DNA of 64,000 bases from Halichondria panicea (lineage: Eukaryota; Porifera; Demospongiae; Suberitida; Halichondriidae). Of this stretch, positions 59,404 to 64,000 are shown one piece after another. Under the pieces are notes generated by a model that saw nothing but the letters and a program-made list of their open reading frames with translations, did no database searches and was not told where the DNA came from. The stretch's first letter is position 1. Every line of letters begins with the position of its first letter. A program made the translations under genes and the position numbers. The DNA is taken from contig NC_087377.1 of the NCBI RefSeq assembly GCF_963675165.1, positions 3,130,978 to 3,194,977 of the forward strand, written 5' to 3'.

Positions 59404-59625
59404 CTGCAAGGATTTGAGTTCGTCTTTCAGCTCCAAAATTTTCTTGCTCTGAGATTTTGAGTATTCCAAGAGTCCTTGGTAATCTTTCGACCTTTTATCC
59501 ACGGCTGCCTGATTGTCATCCATTGCCTGGTACATACTCTCCTGCCCAACTTTCAAGTCGTGAATCTGCTGCTCAAGATCGCAAATCTTTTGTTGCTGCT
59601 GCTTATCAATCACTGATCTTCTGAT
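59404..59625 (-). CDS. Array exon a, unit 2
   Basis: 222 nt, same protein as units 0 and 1. It is the first array module met after gene F's exons in the minus-strand direction. Confidence 0.8.
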
Positions 59626-59902
59626 CTATGAGAGGGAAAACAATAATGCACATATTAAGTAGCATCCTGCCTGCATGTTTCGGATCATTCAGTTCCTGTA
59701 TATACAAGTGCATGCATTAGTACCGTTTAATACAATAATAAGGGTTGCTTAAAGGAATAACTGAACTTATATAATTAATGACTATATAACTGATAATTAT
59801 GTGTACCCTTGACCTACTCATGTATATGTACATTGTACGTATGTACACATCAGCTACTGTACATTATGTGCACGTATACTGTGTATAAAATACATGGTTT
59901 AC

Positions 59903-60041
59903 TTTTTGCTGATTTTCTATAACAGCAGTTTGAGCGATAGATTTCTGCTGACACTGTAACACCTCCACCTCCTTTAGATGAGCACTCTTCTGGGACAACT
60001 CAGTCACAACTTGTTTTAGCTCATTCCTCTCAGCTCTTATC
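59903..60041 (-). CDS. Exon c at the gene F/array junction (hybrid)
   Basis: 139 nt. Its 3' part matches the array units, while its 5' part (IRAERNELKQVVTELSQ) is diverged and closer in places to gene C (VTE instead of VPE). The recombination point that joined gene F to the array therefore lies within this exon, near 60000. Confidence 0.75.
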
Positions 60042-60092
60042 CTGTACAGTACGTATAATTATGGTGTGCGTATATAGTGTGATTATAGAGTA

Positions 60093-60270
60093 CCGTATAG
60101 CAGGTAATTTTCGGGGCAAAACATTCGTAGTTGAGCAATATTTAATCACTTGTAGATAATTATTATTTCGTGGTTGCTGCTTGAACTGTAGGCAAGGTCG
60201 CTTCATTCGTGGGTCCGATTTTCAATCACGAAAACCACGAGTATTTTTCCCCACGAAAATTACCATTATG
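60093..60270. mobile_element. MITE of the CCGTATAGCAGGTAATTTTCG family
   Basis: It starts CCGTATAGCAGGTAATTTTC and ends CACGAAAATTACCATTATGG. Relative of 30817-31000. It sits in the intron between 59903-60041 and 60307-60497 of gene F. Confidence 0.7.
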
Positions 60271-60306
60271 GTAACATAAGATGTATTGTTATGACAACCA
60301 ACAAAC

Positions 60307-60497
60307 CTGCCGAGGTCAGCCTCCATTTTGGTTAGTCGATCTGCAGAAGAGTTCGAGTCACGTTGGCGCTGTAGTAGTTGCGTCACTCGCTGCTCAAGTT
60401 TAGCTTTGTCGGAAATTACTTTCTTGTGCACGAAGTCCAACGTTTTTCTCTCGTCTTGTTGACGTCTTAGAGAGGCCTCTATCTCGTTCTTTGACTC
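60307..60497 (-). CDS. Gene F exon (gene C exon 8-like)
   Basis: 191 nt, phase 0 in and phase 2 out, open, with acceptor and donor equal to 35143-35333. It contains [20 protein letters not shown] and SSADRLTKMEADLG. It is closer to gene C than the array copies are. Confidence 0.75.
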
Positions 60498-60793
60498 CTG
60501 CAGTAGTGTGAAAACATTTTATGTGTGAAAACATAATAATGAACAGATTGTATGGTAGAGTATAAATGTTTAGGTAAAATAATTATATATAGATGATCTA
60601 ATTTTGCCTGCCATCACAAAACTGTTGGCCTAATTCAACTGCATGTATATATACACATAGCTAGCACTCAAAGCCACTAACCTTACGTACAATTTAATGA
60701 ATAAATTGTATGGTACATGTATATAGATAGCACATGCTAGTGAACAGATTGTATCATATATTTTAGCTAATGTGTGTGCATGTGTGTGTGTAC

Positions 60794-61705
60794 CTGCAAG
60801 AATTTAAGTTCGTCTTTCAGCTCCACAATGTTCTTGCTCTGTGATTTTGAGTGCTCCAAGAGTCCACGTTGATCTTTGGACATTTTATCCACGGCTGCCT
60901 GATTGTCATCCATTGCCTGGTACATACTCTCCTGCCCAACTTTCAAGTCGTGAATCTGCTGCTCAAGATCGCGGATCTTTTGTTGCTGCTGCTTATCAAT
61001 CACTGATCTTCCCTCGGCTGATTTGTTTCCATCACCACCATTTCCAGATGACATTGGCTGTCCACGTTCAATCTGTTCCTCGAGTTCTTTTATCGTGTCT
61101 TCTAACGTTTGAATTTTTGATATTGCTCTTGTCAATCTTCCATCACTGTCAGTGGCTTTTATTTTCTGTCTAGGTTCAAGGTCTGTAATTTGCTGCTCAA
61201 GTTTCTTGATTTCTGATTTCTGCTCCATTTTTATACGCCCTGCTTTTTTCAGCCTCTTTTTAGAATCGGTCTCCTTCTCCAACTGAGCTCCACCTTGCTG
61301 AAGCACCTCTGTTTCAGTAGTGTCTGCACTAGCTCCTGCTGCTTGGCTGTCAATAGGAGTGGCAAGACTAACAACACGGTCTCGTAATTTCGTATTTAGA
61401 ACCTTGAGCTTGTTAATTTCTTCCATTTGTTTAGCATTTTCAGCCTCCATATTTTGTGACTTTGCCTGAAGTTCTTGTGCTTTCACTTCCAGTAGCATCT
61501 GTTTCTCTTCAACTAATCTCTTCAATTGTCGTACGTTCTGATCTTTGTCACCTGAATCTTGCAACAAAATCTGGTATGAGTCAGTATCGAGTGTGGGGTC
61601 AGAGGTCGTTGGTGATTGGAGACGAGACGACAATGAAGCATTTTCTTCTCTGAGAAGCTCCATCTCTGAGCTCAGCTTGCGTAGGTTTTCCTCTTTTTGA
61701 CTGAT
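60794..61705 (-). CDS. Gene F exon (gene C exon 7-like)
   Basis: 912 nt (304 codons), fully open, from [20 protein letters not shown] to ELKFLQ. It is five codons longer than in gene C. Strong heptad pattern; Gln/Glu/Lys-rich coiled coil with a short [15 protein letters not shown] linker. Intact by itself, although neighbouring gene F exons are damaged. Confidence 0.8.
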
Positions 61706-62039
61706 CTATGAGGGGAAAACAATAATGCACAAGTATAGCATATATAGGGGCAGGATATAATCGATGGCAGGAAATGAGACCAGATAAAAAAGCTACATGG
61801 ATTGGAAACTACTATATAGAAGCCAGATTTTTCTGTTTTTAGGGAATTAATTTTGCCGATTCGGAAAATGTTTAAGGTTGAATATAAAGTTAAGGAGTTG
61901 AAAAAAGGCTAGCACTCTCAAAAGTACATTGAAAAAATTCATAAGCCTGGGCATAATTTAGCGTTCATTATAAGGTAAAGTGATTAAATGTATTAAGAGA
62001 GTCCGAATAATTAATCGTTACTGGACGGAAATAACCAAC
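61706..62039. other. Gene F intron
   Basis: Intronic sequence matching the gene C intron at 36503-36852 in parts (GCATAATTTAGCGTTCATTATAAGG-type words). No other feature is seen. Confidence 0.5.
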
Positions 62040-62631
62040 CTCCATAACTTGACTCATCTGTGTCTCTTGGTACTGCCTTGCAGTATCCTGCTCGATATCT
62101 TCCAACTTCTTCTTTAGTTCCTCCACTTCACTCTCAAGATCAGGCACCTTGTGGGCTTCAAGGGTCAATAGTCTTGTGTCAGCTCTCTCATCAACCATTG
62201 GAGTTGAAGCCTCATCAATCGACTGTTAGGCGGACTCCAAAGAGGAAGTTAATACCTTCACTTGAGCCTGAAGTTTAGTATTGTCGTCGTAAGTTTTTCT
62301 TGTCAATCGAGCAACGCCAGTAACTTTCAACAGTTGAACTTCTAACATGGCAATTCTTTTCACATACGCTTTCTCTTTTTCTTCCAAGGCACTGAGTTGA
62401 CTGGCTAGTTGAGTGACTTGAACAAGATATTCATCCATGTCTTTATTATGGTAGCCTCGTCTCTTTTCAAGGTCTTTAGTTTCAACTGTTTGGGTCAGGG
62501 TATCAATCGTTTCGTTTTTGCGTGCATTTGATCATTCAGTGTTGTGACCTCTCGTTCTTTCAATGTTAGCTGACATTTCAGACTGGCCACTTGTCGCATT
62601 AGTTCGTGCTCTTGTTTGGATTCACGTTGAC
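62040..62631 (-). pseudogene. Gene F exon with frameshift and stop (gene C exon 6-like)
   Basis: 592 nt against 593 in gene C. A single-base loss near 62525-62532 (after REVTTLNDQ) shifts the frame, and a nonsense TAA at 62226-62228 replaces the Gln of ESAQ. The splice sites are kept. These two lesions mean gene F cannot make the full coiled-coil protein unless this exon is skipped. Confidence 0.8.
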
Positions 62632-62635
62632 CTGT

Positions 62636-63083
62636 GTATGTGTGTGTGGGGGGGGAGAGTGTGTGTGTGGGGGGGAGTGTGTGTGTGGAGGGGGAGTGTG
62701 TGTGTGGGAGGAGGGTGTGTATGGGGGGAGTATGTATGTGGGGGGGAGTGGTGTATGGGGGGAGTATGTGTAGGGGGGTGAGTGTGTGTGGGTGGAGTGT
62801 GTGTGTGGGGGGGAGTGCGTGTATGGGGGGAGTATGTGTAGGGGGGGGTGAGTGGGGGGGAGTGCGTGTATGGGGGGGGTGTGGAGGGGGAGAGTGTGTG
62901 TGTGGGGGGGAGTGTGTGTATGGGTGAGTGTGTGTGGGGGGGGAGTGTGTGTGTGTGTGGGGGGAGTATGTGTAGGGGGGTGTGTGTGTGGGGGGAGTGG
63001 TGTAGGGGGGAGGAGTGTGTGGATGGGGAGTGTGTGTGTGGAGGGGTGAGTGTGTGCATGTATGTGTGTGTGTGTGTGCATGT
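62636..63083. repeat. G-rich simple repeat filling a gene F intron
   Basis: About 450 bp of GTGTGTGGGGGGGAGTGTG-type repeats with many G5-G8 runs on the + strand. It occupies the same intron that in gene C holds a GT repeat (37446-37941). The + strand could form G-quadruplexes. Gly/Cys-rich or Pro/His-rich open frames across it are artefacts. Confidence 0.9.
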
Positions 63084-63134
63084 GCATATCACTACAATTA
63101 TTAAGCTTCTCTAGTATCATTGTACGATACTCAC

Positions 63135-63574
63135 TGACAGCTGACGAGGGCACAGGATCTCCCTTCTCATCCGTCCTCATGGAGCTCCTATTGGTCACTA
63201 TCTTAGCTACGCCTATAATACGATTTTCCACGCTGTCTAGTTCACTAGGGAAATCCCCTGAGAAAATTCCCCCCCCATCACCATTCGTTTCAAGTCCACT
63301 TTCCACAAGATGGGTTAGAACTTTGATCTCTTCATTTTGACATTCGAGTTGATTCCTTAATTTATCATTTTCCTCTCTGAGATTTCTAAAAGAAGACATC
63401 TTCTCTCCAGTGTAAACCCTCATAGGAATGGACTCCTCAAGGCATAGTTTATCAGATCCACTTGAACCACTTGATGCTGTCGAGATTTGCTTGAAGACAT
63501 TTTCGTGCTTTGCTGGCTTCCCAGTCTCAGGGTCACAAGGCATTGATGCGTAACCAGCTCCTCCAACAAACTTA
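63135..63574 (-). CDS. Gene F exon (gene C exon 5-like), 5'-most visible
   Basis: 440 nt, phase 2 in and phase 1 out, open. It matches the gene C exon at 37942-38423 ([52 protein letters not shown]), but gene C has an extra copy of the ETGKP repeat ([18 protein letters not shown]). The upstream exons of gene F lie beyond the right edge. The sequence near 63935-63960 resembles gene C intron 3, suggesting exon 4 is missing from F. Confidence 0.75.
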
Positions 63575-64000
63575 CTGATTGCCTAAGCAGAGATATGAGA
63601 AATACACAAATCAAAAGTAAAGTCCACATAAACGTAACTTCTACCAAGGACATGCAACCCAGACTATTCTCCGACCCAGCAAATTATTTTCATACTGTTA
63701 AATTTTAGACATTCTACGTGGGCGCAAAGCTTAACTTTTGTAACTTTTGCCTCTACTGGATTCTATTTATAGTAGAACCTGCCTCTGATATTAAGTTTGA
63801 TGATTACATAGGGTATATATAATTATATGCTGTACATAGTAAGTTGCACGCCCTATTCCACTAACTGTAGCACAATCTTGTAAGACTATAATTATACCAC
63901 ACTTGCCTCAGGCAGAACTATAATTATCTCAACTATACATCAACATGTCAACTAAACTCATTGTGTAATTAATTTTAATTTTTCATGATGACGTCACCAT
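63575..64000. other. Gene F intron to window edge
   Basis: No exon is recognised. ACATCAACATGTCAACTAAA near 63938 matches gene C intron 3 near 40082. Confidence 0.5.

Larger units (their letters stand above)
55341..60002. repeat. Tandem array of a 1376-bp exon-triplet unit
   Basis: Unit boundaries, set at the GATCATTCAG word: 55341-56930 (carrying a 234-bp MITE), 56931-58306, 58307-59682, and a partial unit from 59683 to about 60000. The second and third units differ by only a few bases; the clearest change is near 57583/58959. Each unit carries minus-strand exons a, b and c in transcript order, all with splice sites. The left end of each unit keeps only the first bases of exon d. Confidence 0.95.

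Noticed and set aside
62563-63114. Gly/Cys/Val-rich and Pro/His/Thr-rich open frames
   Set aside because: Low-complexity G-run repeat in a gene F intron; no codon bias or family resemblance.

Overview
This window looks like nuclear DNA of an early-branching animal, most likely a sponge. That placement is inference, since no species-diagnostic gene is present. The reasons are AT-rich DNA full of short palindromic words, GT-AG introns in every gene, animal-type signalling families (UBAN/NEMO-like ubiquitin adaptors, a TKL kinase, a secreted zincin) and a very dense load of small DNA transposons.

Layout. 250-4074 (+) is gene A, a 5'-incomplete UBAN coiled-coil/proline-rich/zinc-finger adaptor. 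4075-7413 is repeat-filled: a Harbinger-like MITE, a 147-bp tandem array, a hAT scrap and a LINE tail. 7414-10755 (+) is gene B, a recent tandem copy of A that lacks A's first visible exon. 11189-20223 is bracketed by inverted repeats and holds a decayed integrase-type transposase plus nested elements. 20240-22010 holds a foldback element, its duplicate, a 74-bp shard of gene B, and a dead zinc-finger exon. 23346-24956 (+) is a secreted metalloprotease with a visible TATA box. 27328-42428 (-) is gene C. Its 23 exons can be joined in frame into a 1771-residue coiled-coil protein with a UBAN-like segment and the same C-terminal zinc finger as A and B. 43226-43746 holds remnants of a further paralogue. 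45167-46093 (-) is the last exon of a TKL-type kinase. 49199-63574 (-) is a field of duplicated coiled-coil exons related to gene C. It includes a 5'-incomplete, damaged gene (F), a 1376-bp exon-triplet array whose units are nearly identical and stay in frame, a MITE inserted in one copy of one exon, a frameshifted exon and a chimeric exon.

How it fits together. Genes A, B and C combine a UBAN-like coiled coil (ubiquitin-chain binding in NEMO, optineurin and TNIP) with a C-terminal C-X2-C-X14-H-X3-C finger, as NEMO and optineurin do. A and B also carry SH3-type proline motifs. With the adjacent kinase, the region is a plausible expanding ubiquitin/NF-kB-type or autophagy adaptor cluster. Function is inferred from domain architecture only. 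All exon boundaries were set by eye from splice consensus and phase agreement and have no transcript support.
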